A DNA stretch of 64,000 nucleotides. It comes from Laedolimicola sp934402125. Its GTDB lineage: Bacteria > Bacillota > Clostridia > Lachnospirales > Lachnospiraceae. The notes beneath the pieces are model-generated. The model made no database searches. It saw only the letters and a program-made list of their open reading frames with translations, and was not told where the DNA came from. The translations under genes and the position numbers were made by a program. The stretch lies in assembly GCF_052065835.1 (NCBI RefSeq), contig NZ_JBQHTG010000001.1, positions 868,001-932,000 of the forward strand, given 5' to 3'. This document shows, piece by piece, positions 33,383-41,712 of the stretch. The first letter of the stretch is position 1. Each line of letters opens with the position of its first letter.

Positions 33383-34549
33383 TTATTTATAAGTCAGCGC
33401 CTGGGTCATGGCGTCTTCGGTATTCTCTGCATTGATCCAGTAATAGCCCGGTTCGATCACAGACGCATTCTCCATACCTGCAATGGTCCGAAGGGCGGAT
33501 ACCGCGCTTGCGTAGCCCATTCCGAAGGCATCCTGGGCCATAACGCCGGCTAACTGGCCGTTTTTCACCGCCTGTACCAGCTTGTTGGACGCATCAAAGC
33601 CTGCGGCGATAACGGTCTCATTTTCCTCTGCAAACTTCGATACCACCGTAGCCAGAACCTTGGTTACATTTTCATTGGTTCCAAAATAAGCCTTCAGATC
33701 CGGATACTCTGCCATAACGGCTGCCACGATTTCTTCCGCGCTCCGCTCGTCCTGGTTTACATAAGACGTGTCTATGATCGTTACATCCGGATGGTTCTCC
33801 TCGATTTCCTCCCGGAAGCCCTTTTCCCGCTCGATACCGGTCTCTGTCTCTGAGCTGTGCACCAGAAGCGCCACCTCTCCGGAGTCGCCGATAAGCTCGC
33901 ACAGTTTATCCGCAGCCTCTGCGGCCGCCTTATAATTATCGGTCTTGGTTTCACTGACAATCAGGGAATTCTGGATACTGGAATCTACCGCAAACACCGG
34001 TATGCCGTTAGCCTCAGCCAGCTCCAGCTGGGTTTTTCCGGAATTCACATCCACATAACCCACAATCAGCGCGTCCGGATTCTTATCCAACATCTGATCG
34101 ATGATGTCGATCTGCTCGGATACGTTCTCTCCTGACGGCGCGTCATAAGTCAGCTTTATCTTTGCGTTTCCGGTGTAGCCCAGAGCTGCGTTGACGTCTT
34201 TTACAGCCTGCTCTGCGCCCGCTTTGACGCGCTTCCAGAAGCCGCTGCCGGAATCCTTTCCAATCATGGAAATAGCTGTGCCCTCCGGAACTTCAATTTC
34301 CTCGACGGAGAGATAATCAATCCCCTCTGCTTCGATACTGAATAATTCCTGAAAATTATCCGGCGCAGTCTCCTCTGCAGTCGTTTCCTTTTCCGTCTCT
34401 TCCTTCTTCTCCTCCGGTTTTTCTGTTTCGGACTTTTCCTCTGTCTGGGCCGGAGTCTCCGGCTTCACATTCTCTGTCTTCTTCTCACCGCCTATGGCAC
34501 AGCCGGTCAGCAGTCCCGCCACACACAACATTGCTGCAAACTTTTTCAT
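33383..34549 (-). CDS. Sugar-binding lipoprotein, RbsB-like
   Basis: This is a 388-residue type I periplasmic-binding protein. A lipoprotein signal peptide ends at LLTGC (residues 12-16), then an acidic Glu/Lys/Thr-rich linker runs to about residue 65. The binding fold follows, with ISMIGKDSGSGFWKRVKAGAEQAV, DALIVGYVDVNSG, GFREEIEENHPDVTIIDT and ETVIAAGFDASNKLVQAV. No permease or ATPase accompanies it. It follows a membrane-anchored SGNH hydrolase on the same strand, 18 bases apart, so the two probably act together at the cell surface, either sharing a transporter encoded elsewhere or acting in sensing. Confidence 0.85.
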   Translation of the reverse strand: MKKFAAMLCVAGLLTGCAIGGEKKTENVKPETPAQTEEKSETEKPEEKKEETEKETTAEETAPDNFQELFSIEAEGIDYLSVEEIEVPEGTAISMIGKDSGSGFWKRVKAGAEQAVKDVNAALGYTGNAKIKLTYDAPSGENVSEQIDIIDQMLDKNPDALIVGYVDVNSGKTQLELAEANGIPVFAVDSSIQNSLIVSETKTDNYKAAAEAADKLCELIGDSGEVALLVHSSETETGIEREKGFREEIEENHPDVTIIDTSYVNQDERSAEEIVAAVMAEYPDLKAYFGTNENVTKVLATVVSKFAEENETVIAAGFDASNKLVQAVKNGQLAGVMAQDAFGMGYASAVSALRTIAGMENASVIEPGYYWINAENTEDAMTQALTYK

Positions 34550-34567
34550 ATTCCTTCCTCCTGTTTT

Positions 34568-36016
34568 TTAAAGACGTTTCCGTCTCTTTCTCCACAACAG
34601 ATATCCCCCCGCGAGCGCTACGGCCGCCATGCTTCCTGCTATCCACTGCCAGATCTCGTGTCCCATCCACACATGATAATCTTCGCTGACAATCTCCACG
34701 ATTCTGGCGTGCTCTGTGCTTTTTCCCGCAATATCGTACATCTGCCCTATCAACGCCAGAGCTTTTCCATTCCACTCCTCATAGGCTTCGTCCACATCTT
34801 TCTGATCTGCCTGCCCCTTCATGGCCTGCCGCACCACGGAGCGATAGTCTGAAGATGCGCTGTGCCATGCCTGATTCAGGGTTTCCAGCTGCTTGGCTGC
34901 TTCCTGGCCCGGATTCAGAACCAAACTGGCCAGATTGATACCTTCCGCCAGCTCGGAACCCCGGTACTGTCCCACCAGAATCCGGTTCATATACACCCGG
35001 TAGGTGATGTCCGGGTGCAGTCCCTTCACCTGAAGATCTTCCCTGCTGATTTCGTCAATTACTTCAAAATACTGGGTTGCCTGTTCAAATTCATAGGTCA
35101 CTGCCATGGGCAGACTGCCGGGCCGATATCGAAATGATATGTATCGGTCGCCCTTTCGTTTCAGCTTCGTCACTTCCGCATTCCGCGCCTCTGCGGATTC
35201 ACCTTCCCCTATTTTCACGGAAGCTGCTTCTTTGCCGGCCCCTTGCTGATACAGAAAGAAGAAACCCGCCAGGGTATTCCCCATGGCGTTGGGATGCACA
35301 TTGTCCGTCACGGTCAGAGTATCGTCTGGAATCATCTGCTGCACAATATCGGTCACCCAGAGCATGGGCGTATGCAGGTCAATATAATGGGTTCCCAGCT
35401 CGTCGGCCAGGATTTTTAACTCGCCTGCGTATTCATAAAGCAAATCATCGTCCCTGTGCTTCTTGGAACCATCTTCCCGGTAATTGGAGCTGCGGGTCTG
35501 ATCGTAGGGCGTCGGCGCCACTAAAATGATGTGATCGTTGTCGATCCCCTTTTTATTCAGCAGCTTTACCAGCTGATTGATACTGTGAATATAGCTGGAG
35601 GCCGACCAGTCGTGAAGGGCTTCGTTCATTCCAAACATGATCACAGCCTTGTTGATTCCATCTATGGCCTTGTCCGTCACCGCCGCGCTTTCACTGTACA
35701 GCCGTACCGCATCGGAAGCCATATAGGAAGCTGTTCCCAGATTACGGAATTCCAGCTTCCAGTCCGGATAGCGTGTTATATAATAATTGTAAATAAATTC
35801 CTGATAACTGATACCTGTATAGTCTACCTGAGTGATGCTATCGCCGATAAAGCCCACCACATCACCGTCCTCAAACATACAGTCGGCTTTTTCCGGCATA
35901 ACCTGGGCAAGCTGCCGCTCCAGTTTATCGTCGCTGTCACTGGCGCAGACGGTACTTCCCGGCAGCAGAACTGCCGCGCAAATCAGCGCCGACAGGCATT
36001 TTTTCCATTTTTTCAT
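34568..36016 (-). CDS. Membrane-anchored SGNH/GDSL hydrolase
   Basis: This is a 482-residue exported protein: a signal peptide to about residue 25 (CAAVLLPGSTVCAS) and an SGNH hydrolase domain at about 45-240. The hydrolase has the nucleophile serine in GFIGDSITQ, the oxyanion residues in FRNLGTAS and MFGMNEALHD, and the Asp/His pair in VTDNVHPN. An alpha-helical region follows, with a final membrane helix (WIAGSMAAVALAGGYLLW) and a basic tail. It has no LPXTG motif. Such enzymes usually remove acetyl or other acyl groups from glycans. The ATG at 36016 follows GTGGAG; a GTG two codons earlier is possible. Confidence 0.8.
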   Translation of the reverse strand: MKKWKKCLSALICAAVLLPGSTVCASDSDDKLERQLAQVMPEKADCMFEDGDVVGFIGDSITQVDYTGISYQEFIYNYYITRYPDWKLEFRNLGTASYMASDAVRLYSESAAVTDKAIDGINKAVIMFGMNEALHDWSASSYIHSINQLVKLLNKKGIDNDHIILVAPTPYDQTRSSNYREDGSKKHRDDDLLYEYAGELKILADELGTHYIDLHTPMLWVTDIVQQMIPDDTLTVTDNVHPNAMGNTLAGFFFLYQQGAGKEAASVKIGEGESAEARNAEVTKLKRKGDRYISFRYRPGSLPMAVTYEFEQATQYFEVIDEISREDLQVKGLHPDITYRVYMNRILVGQYRGSELAEGINLASLVLNPGQEAAKQLETLNQAWHSASSDYRSVVRQAMKGQADQKDVDEAYEEWNGKALALIGQMYDIAGKSTEHARIVEIVSEDYHVWMGHEIWQWIAGSMAAVALAGGYLLWRKRRKRL

Positions 36017-36064
36017 AATCACTCCACTTTTCCTTGTAACTCGCAGTAAAGTATAACTTAAAAA

Positions 36065-36088
36065 GGGATATGCCGCAAGGCATATCCC
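36065..36088 (-). terminator. Rho-independent terminator of the ABC transporter/fucU operon
   Basis: On the minus strand GGGATATGCC/GGCATATCCC (10 bp, loop TTGC) is followed by TTTTTAAG. It lies 47 bases past the fucU stop codon. Confidence 0.85.
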
Positions 36089-36134
36089 CCAAAATACCGA
36101 AAATATTAAGAATATTTCACAGTTTTTTCACGCT

Positions 36135-36575
36135 TTAGTTGATGACAACGCCCTTCTGGAGCATTACGTTGGCATATACTGCGCTCTCTCCGGTAGCAAT
36201 GATGGCGTACGCCTTCTTTGCCTCCTCGTAGAACTGGAACCGCTCGATGTTGCCCACGCAGGCCGCGCCTCTCTCATCGTGCTTTGCCACGATCTCCTTG
36301 TAGGTATCCCAGATAGGAGTCTTTACGGGATCGCCCGGCATAACCTCCATCAGATTCATGGGCTTCTCCACATAGGTATCCAGAGGAATCACCTGCAGGA
36401 TAGCGTCCAGCAGTTCCGGTACGCCATGTCCGTCGCAGCGGAGCACGATCGCTTCCTTCCCCATGGATTCAGCCGGGAAATTGCCGTCTGCGATTACGAT
36501 ACGGTCACTGTGTCCCATTTCACAAAGCACCTTCAGCAGCTCCGGGGATAAAATCTTCGGAATTCCTTTTAACAT
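36135..36575 (-). CDS. fucU: RbsD/FucU family sugar mutarotase, L-fucose mutarotase-like
   Basis: This is a 146-residue protein, the length of FucU. It has LLKVLCEMGHSDRIVIADGNFPAES at the N terminus (key GHSDRIVIADGNFP), LRCDGHGVPELLDAILQVIPLD and AYAIIATGESAVYANVMLQKG. FucU interconverts fucose anomers and RbsD does the same for ribose pyranose. The longer form with the C-terminal GE(S)A-Y-N motif favours FucU. It is the last gene behind the ABC transporter. The start at 36575 follows AAGGAG; an upstream in-frame ATG lies in the preceding hairpin. Confidence 0.85.
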   Translation of the reverse strand: MLKGIPKILSPELLKVLCEMGHSDRIVIADGNFPAESMGKEAIVLRCDGHGVPELLDAILQVIPLDTYVEKPMNLMEVMPGDPVKTPIWDTYKEIVAKHDERGAACVGNIERFQFYEEAKKAYAIIATGESAVYANVMLQKGVVIN

Positions 36576-36602
36576 AATACTTCTCCTTTTCTGTTTCAGA
36601 AA

Positions 36603-36624
36603 GGGCACACCATCTGGTGTGCCC
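36603..36624 (-). terminator. Hairpin between the binding-protein gene and fucU
   Basis: On the minus strand a perfect 10-bp stem GGGCACACCA/TGGTGTGCCC with a two-base GA loop centre is followed by TTTCTG. The short T run suggests partial termination or mRNA end protection that keeps the binding protein more abundant than FucU. Confidence 0.65.
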
Positions 36625-36666
36625 CTCACTATTTTATTCAGTTTTCAGCGATACTGCCGAAACAGA

Positions 36667-37815
36667 TTACTCGTACAGGTTCTGTGCGATCTCTGCGTCT
36701 CCGCAGTTCTCTGCTGTATACCACTGGCATCCGGTATCTGTATCCTTAACAGCTGCGGTATTTCCGGAAGCTGCATCGTACAGAAGCTGAACCAGAGTCT
36801 CACCCATAGCTACCGGAGCCTGAGTAATAGAACCAAGCAGAACGCCGTCCTTAACTGCCTGAATCTGAGCTGCGCCAGAGTCAAAGCCTGCTGCAACAAT
36901 CTTGCCCTCGCCAACGCCGCACTTGTTCAGGTTCTCGTTTGCGGTGATGATAGCGTTTGCGGAATGCTCGTTGGAGCCGTAGATTGCGATAGTATCCTTC
37001 TCGTTCATCAGAGCGGTTGCATCTGCTGCAGACAGCTCAGAGGTAACGCTTGCCGGTACACGAACGTCGATAACAACGTCAGCGCCATCGGTCTTCTCAG
37101 CCTTGGAATCTGCGATGTACTTGTCGTTTCCAACTACGTTAGCAGTCTTGCCATCAGCCTTAGCCAGCTCAGCGAACTTGTCGATGAAGCCAAGACCTCT
37201 GTTGATAACGGACTCGGAAGTAGCATCCTGAGCTACTACACCAACACGAACCGGAGCGGTTGCGTTAGCTACCTGATCCTTAACTGCCTCGTAAACCTTC
37301 TCTGCTGCCAGAGCGCCTGCTGCGTAGTTGTCAGTAGAGCAGTTTGCAAGTACGGATCCTTCCGGAGCGCCCGGAACACCAGAGTCAAATCCGATTACCG
37401 GAATATTGCTGTCTTTTGCTTTCTGAAGCAGATCCTTAACGGACTCTGTATCCAGAGCTGCCAGACCAACTGCTGTCGGGTTAGCGTTCAGAGCACTCTC
37501 AAGCTGCTGAACCTGCTGGGAAATGTTGGACTCACTGTCCGGACCTACGAAGTTAACAGTAACTCCGAGCTCTGCAGCCTTCTGCTCAACACCCTTCTTA
37601 ACTGCCTGCCAGTACTGATGCTGCAGACCCTTGGAAACGATCTCGAAAGACATTCCGCTTGCGTCAGCTGCCGGAGTTGCTGCTGCGTCGTCTGTGGTCT
37701 CCTCAGTTGCTGCGTCAGGAGTTGTTGTGGTGGTGGTATCCTTGGAGCCGCCGCATGCGGTCAGTCCAACTACCATCGTTGCTGCAAGAATTGCTGCCAA
37801 TACCTTCTTTTTCAT
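36667..37815 (-). CDS. Sugar ABC transporter substrate-binding lipoprotein
   Basis: This is a 382-residue RbsB-like protein. The signal peptide ends in the lipobox GLTACGG (Cys at about residue 21), and a Thr/Ala-rich linker leads to FEIVSKGLQHQYWQAVKKGVEQKA. NPTAVGLAALDTESVKDLLQKA and KIVAAGFDSGAAQIQAVKDGVLLGSITQAP follow. It binds the sugar outside the membrane for the two permeases upstream. Usage of a narrow set of codons and a strong ribosome site (AAGGAGG) suggest high expression. The ligand is unknown, but the FucU neighbour suggests L-fucose or a related hexose. Confidence 0.9.
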   Translation of the reverse strand: MKKKVLAAILAATMVVGLTACGGSKDTTTTTTPDAATEETTDDAAATPAADASGMSFEIVSKGLQHQYWQAVKKGVEQKAAELGVTVNFVGPDSESNISQQVQQLESALNANPTAVGLAALDTESVKDLLQKAKDSNIPVIGFDSGVPGAPEGSVLANCSTDNYAAGALAAEKVYEAVKDQVANATAPVRVGVVAQDATSESVINRGLGFIDKFAELAKADGKTANVVGNDKYIADSKAEKTDGADVVIDVRVPASVTSELSAADATALMNEKDTIAIYGSNEHSANAIITANENLNKCGVGEGKIVAAGFDSGAAQIQAVKDGVLLGSITQAPVAMGETLVQLLYDAASGNTAAVKDTDTGCQWYTAENCGDAEIAQNLYE

Positions 37816-37912
37816 GTAAAAATCCTCCTTTTATTAAGTTCTCCTTATTGGATTCTTTTTTTATATGAACTGCTCGCCGCAGTACACATCGTTATATAGT
37901 TTTGAATTCCCC

Positions 37913-38917
37913 TTACTTATCCAGCTTCTTATTCTTCAGTACGTCGATGTAAACAGCTACAATCAGTACCAGTCCTATGATAATCTGCTGATAATTTGCC
38001 TGAAGTCCGATAAGCGGAAGTCCTGTCTGGAGTACGGACATAATGAATACTCCCAGGATAGTACCGGAGATACTTCCGGCTCCACCGCTCATGGAGGTTC
38101 CTCCGATGATAGCTCCGCCGATAGCGTTCAGCTCTACACCACCGCCGCCGCCGGGCGCCATGGACTGGAACGCGGAACTGTAAGCCAGCGCTGCAAGTCC
38201 TGTGAAGATACCGGCGAATACATACGCCATGGTCTGATATTTTGCTACGTTGATACCGGACAGGCGGGTTGCCTCTTTGTTACTTCCGATTGCGATGATA
38301 TAACGTCCTGTACGTGTCTTATTGAGCACGATACTCATAACCACTGCCAGAATCATAACCCACAGGAAGCCCAGGGGAAGCTTAGTCTCACCTACTGTCA
38401 GCTTGAACAGGCTTCTGGTCCAGCCGTTGGGTGCGGTAGCGCCCGGCCAGGTTACGCTGGCTCCGCCGGTAGCGATAGCGCCCAGACCTCTGGCAATCAT
38501 CATGGTACAGAGGGTTGCCAGGAACGGAGCATGTCCGCCCTTGGAAACAATCAGTCCGTTGATAATTCCCATTACCAAACCGCAAATCAGGGTTGCCAGA
38601 ATACCTACGATAACCGGCATTCCCTGACGTGTAATCAGGTATCCGCCAATCAGTGCGTAGCAGAACATACCGGTTCCGATGGAAAGGTCAACACCGCCTG
38701 TAATCAGGCAGAAGGTTACGCCGATTCCAAGGAATGCCAGGTAGTATGTATAATCCATGATACTTAACAGTGTAGAATACTGTCGGAATGAGGGGCTTAC
38801 CGCGCTGAAGAACGCTATCAGGGCAATCAGCACAATCACGACGACAATTTTCTGTACACCAATCGCTCTCACAAGCGGATTGTTTGTAAAAGCATTTCCG
38901 TTTTTCTTGTCTGTCAT
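37913..38917 (-). CDS. Sugar ABC transporter permease (RbsC-like), second
   Basis: This is a 334-residue membrane protein with about eight to ten hydrophobic segments and the BPD_transp_2 signature GITFCLITGGVDLSIGTGMFCYALIGGY in part (ITGGVDLSIG). GSNKEATRLSGINVAKYQTMAYVFAG and GGAIIGGTSMSGGAGSISGTILGV follow. It forms a channel with the other permease encoded two genes upstream. The pairing of two different RbsC-like subunits with one ATPase is not the classic RbsABC layout of one permease gene. Confidence 0.9.
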   Translation of the reverse strand: MTDKKNGNAFTNNPLVRAIGVQKIVVVIVLIALIAFFSAVSPSFRQYSTLLSIMDYTYYLAFLGIGVTFCLITGGVDLSIGTGMFCYALIGGYLITRQGMPVIVGILATLICGLVMGIINGLIVSKGGHAPFLATLCTMMIARGLGAIATGGASVTWPGATAPNGWTRSLFKLTVGETKLPLGFLWVMILAVVMSIVLNKTRTGRYIIAIGSNKEATRLSGINVAKYQTMAYVFAGIFTGLAALAYSSAFQSMAPGGGGGVELNAIGGAIIGGTSMSGGAGSISGTILGVFIMSVLQTGLPLIGLQANYQQIIIGLVLIVAVYIDVLKNKKLDK

Positions 38918-38931
38918 TGTCTTATTCCCTC

Positions 38932-40425
38932 CTAATTTCTAAGCGTTGCCGCGTGCATGATCCGCTCCTGTGTGGCTTCTTCGATTCCCAGCTCGCCGGT
39001 CTTTCTTCCCTCACACATGATTACGATACGGTCACTCATTCGCAGAATCTCTGTCATCTCTGAAGAAATCATGATAATGGATTTTCCTTCCGCTACCAGC
39101 TCATTCATCAGGTGATAAATCTCGCTCTTCGCGCCTACGTCGATACCTCTGGTAGGCTCGTCGAAAATCAGGATGTCGCAGTTTCTTACCAGCCACTTGG
39201 CGATAACCACCTTCTGCTGGTTTCCTCCGGACAGGTTGACTACCAGCTGATCCACGCTGGGGGTCTTGGTCTTCAGGGCCTCTACATATTCCTGAGCTGT
39301 ATCCTTCTCCTTCTTCTTATCAATGAAGATACCCTTCATGAAGTTCTCCATGGAAGCCATGGTGGAGTTCTCAGCTACTGTCTTGTCTACTACGATACCG
39401 AAACGCTTACGGTCCTCGGAGAGGTAACCGATACCGCATTTAACAGCGTCCTGCGGAGTCTTGATATCGACCTTCTGTCCGTTGACATAGATATCGCCGC
39501 TATCCTTCGGGTCTGCTCCGAACAGTGCTCTGGCTGTCTCGGTACGGCCTGCTCCCATCAGTCCGGAGAAGCCGAGGATTTCACCCTTGTGAAGCTCGAA
39601 GCTTACATCCTTTACCATTCTTCCCGCATTCAGGTGCTCTACCTTCAGAACCACCGGCGCGTCTGGCGCAACCTGGCTTTCTGTCTTCGGGTCCTCATAG
39701 ATAACACGGCCAACCATCATGTTGATGATGTCGTCCTTGGTGGAATCCTTGGTAATCAGAGTTCCCACATATCCGCCGTCACGCATGACGGTTACACGGT
39801 CTGTGATAACCTTAATCTCGTCCATACGGTGTGAGATATATACGATACCCATCTGCTTATCGCGCAGGTCTCGGATAATCTTGAACAGTTCCTCGATCTC
39901 CGCCTCAGTCAGGGCTGCTGACGGCTCGTCGAAAATAATAACCTTCGCTTCGTGGGAGATGGCCTTCGCAATCTCACACATCTGCTGCTTTCCGACTGTC
40001 AGACGGCTCATGGTCTCCTTCGGGTCGATATTGATACCAAGCTGATCAAACAGCTTCTTTGCTTCTTCATTCATCTTCTTATCGTCGATAAGCTTTCCAT
40101 TCATGTACTCACGGCCGATAAAAATGTTCTGAGCTACGGTCAGATGACCCATCATGTTCAGCTCCTGGTGCACGATAACGATACCTGCGTCCTGGGCCTC
40201 TCTCGGATTGGTGAATTCTACTTCCTTACCCTCGTAGGTAATGGTTCCCGCATCCTTGTGGTAAATACCTGTCAGAACCTTCATCAGAGTTGACTTGCCG
40301 GCTCCGTTCTCACCCATCAGAGCGTGAACCTCTCCCTTACGTACCTCCAGGTCTACGTGATCCAGCGCATGTACGCCGGGGAACGACTTGTCAATTCCCT
40401 TCATGGTTAAAATTACGTCACCCAT
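38932..40425 (-). CDS. Sugar ABC transporter ATP-binding protein (RbsA-like, two ABC domains)
   Basis: This is a 497-residue double ATPase. The first half has Walker A GENGAGKSTLMKVL, signature-region LTVGKQQMCEIAKAI and Walker B VIIFDEPSAAL. The second half has the degenerate GLMGAGRTETARAL, signature LSGGNQQKVVIAKWL and ILIFDEPTRGIDVGAK. It energises uptake by the two RbsC-like permeases. It sits between the two permease genes, with 14 and 20 bases of spacing. Confidence 0.93.
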   Translation of the reverse strand: MGDVILTMKGIDKSFPGVHALDHVDLEVRKGEVHALMGENGAGKSTLMKVLTGIYHKDAGTITYEGKEVEFTNPREAQDAGIVIVHQELNMMGHLTVAQNIFIGREYMNGKLIDDKKMNEEAKKLFDQLGINIDPKETMSRLTVGKQQMCEIAKAISHEAKVIIFDEPSAALTEAEIEELFKIIRDLRDKQMGIVYISHRMDEIKVITDRVTVMRDGGYVGTLITKDSTKDDIINMMVGRVIYEDPKTESQVAPDAPVVLKVEHLNAGRMVKDVSFELHKGEILGFSGLMGAGRTETARALFGADPKDSGDIYVNGQKVDIKTPQDAVKCGIGYLSEDRKRFGIVVDKTVAENSTMASMENFMKGIFIDKKKEKDTAQEYVEALKTKTPSVDQLVVNLSGGNQQKVVIAKWLVRNCDILIFDEPTRGIDVGAKSEIYHLMNELVAEGKSIIMISSEMTEILRMSDRIVIMCEGRKTGELGIEEATQERIMHAATLRN

Positions 40426-40445
40426 TTTTCGCTTCCCCCTTCCGA

Positions 40446-41447
40446 TTAATTCCGTCTGCGCCGGCTTCTAAGGTCAGCGTAAACAACCACCAGTACGATG
40501 ATACCAGTAATGATATACTGATAATTGATCTGGAATCCCATAGCCAAGATTCCTTCCTGCAGAAGGGCTATAATCAGAACTCCTACCAGAGTTCCGGCGA
40601 TGGATGCCACTCCACCGGTCATGGAGGTACCGCCCATTACGCAGCCCGCGATTGCCTCGTTATTGAAGGTATCGCCCAGACCCGGCTGAACGGTAGTGTA
40701 TGCTCCTACATAGAAGATAGCTGCAAGTCCTGCCAGCAGGCCACAGATGATGTAGGCAAGCATTTCCCATTTCTTTGTATTTACACCGGACAAACGAACC
40801 GCCTCGCGGTTGCTTCCGATACAGAGAATGTATCTTCCGGCTTTTGTCTTATTTAAAATAATGGAGCAGATAATCGCGCCGATAATCAGATAGATAAGAC
40901 CGGTCGGAATATCCGTACCGTTTATCTTCATCTTTACCAGATTACGGAACCAGCCGTTGGCGTCTGATGACTGGGGCCAGCTGACAGACTGTGTCTTGGT
41001 GAATACGGAGCCGACGCCCTTTGCAATCATCATGCTCGCCATGGAGGTGATGAAGGAAGGCAGTCCTGCGTAAGCTACCAGGAAACCATTGATGATACCG
41101 AAGATGGTTCCTACCAGAATGCTTACCAGCAGACATACCGGAAGCGGTACACCCTTCAGGGTCAGCATATATCCTGAAATCAGTGCTGAACAAAACATAA
41201 CCGGTCCGATTGAGAAATCGATTCCTCCGGTCGCAATTACGAATGTTACACCCAGTGCAAGAAATCCTAAAAAGTAAGCGTAGTTCAGAGCACTTACGAT
41301 TCGAGAATAACTTACGAAGCTTGCATTTGTCTTAATCAGCGGCGTCGCAATGGCAAACAGTATGTACAGCACCACCATAACACACAGCAGAACCAATGTG
41401 TTAAAGCCAATCTTTTTGACGAACGCATTTTCTTTTATCTTCTCCAC
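40446..41447 (-). CDS. Sugar ABC transporter permease (RbsC-like), first
   Basis: This is a 333-residue membrane protein of the same family as the one at 37913-38917, with GVTFVIATGGIDFSIGPVMFC, GSNREAVRLSGVNTKKWEMLAYIICG and GCVMGGTSMTGGVASIAGTLVGV. It is the first gene of the transporter operon. The start ATG is behind AGGAGG at a slightly long distance. The operon promoter and two direct repeats lie 110-170 bases upstream. Confidence 0.9.
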   Translation of the reverse strand: MEKIKENAFVKKIGFNTLVLLCVMVVLYILFAIATPLIKTNASFVSYSRIVSALNYAYFLGFLALGVTFVIATGGIDFSIGPVMFCSALISGYMLTLKGVPLPVCLLVSILVGTIFGIINGFLVAYAGLPSFITSMASMMIAKGVGSVFTKTQSVSWPQSSDANGWFRNLVKMKINGTDIPTGLIYLIIGAIICSIILNKTKAGRYILCIGSNREAVRLSGVNTKKWEMLAYIICGLLAGLAAIFYVGAYTTVQPGLGDTFNNEAIAGCVMGGTSMTGGVASIAGTLVGVLIIALLQEGILAMGFQINYQYIITGIIVLVVVYADLRSRRRRN

Positions 41448-41557
41448 TTTCCTTCCTCCTAACTTCTGACTGCCCCTTTTCGTTTCACCCCAATAAGAAA
41501 CGAAAGGAACGGAACAACCATTTCTTCAGTCTTGTCCGCTCTGTCAATCTATGACTA

Positions 41558-41586
41558 TTATATGTCCAAATTATGAATAAAGTAAT
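41558..41586 (-). promoter_or_regulatory. Promoter of the sugar ABC transporter operon
   Basis: On the minus strand TATAAT stands 17 bases from a weak -35 (TTACTT), about 110 bases before the first permease start codon. The poor -35 is typical of an activator-dependent promoter. Confidence 0.6.
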
Positions 41587-41588
41587 AG

Positions 41589-41618
41589 AAAATCTTTTTG
41601 GAAAGGTTGAAAATCTTC
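41589..41618 (-). promoter_or_regulatory. Direct-repeat operator next to the ABC transporter -35
   Basis: AAGATTTTC occurs twice on the minus strand (at 41589-41597 and 41610-41618), exactly 21 bases start to start, the nearer copy two bases from the -35. Two helical turns between direct half-sites just upstream of a weak -35 is the normal binding layout for AraC-type activators such as the YesN-like regulator encoded upstream. Confidence 0.6.
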
Positions 41619-41676
41619 TTTAAATCAACGAAAATGTGGTAAAAAAAGTGCCTTTTTCAACATAAATAAAGATTCC

Positions 41677-41705
41677 GCAGGCAGCTGTCCAAAACAGCCG
41701 CCCGC
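41677..41705 (-). terminator. Terminator of the YesMN sensing operon
   Basis: On the minus strand GCGGGCGGCTGT pairs with ACAGCTGCCTGC (12 bp, two G-T pairs, loop TTTGG) and is followed by GGAATCTTTATTTATG. It begins 8 bases after the stop codon of the sugar-binding sensor gene. Confidence 0.75.
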
Positions 41706-41712
41706 AAAATCT

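Noticed and set aside
36463..37899. Open frame of 478 codons on the plus strand with many Cys and Ser
   Set aside because: It is antisense to fucU and the sugar-binding lipoprotein; its Cys/Ser richness reflects the complement of Ala/Thr codons.
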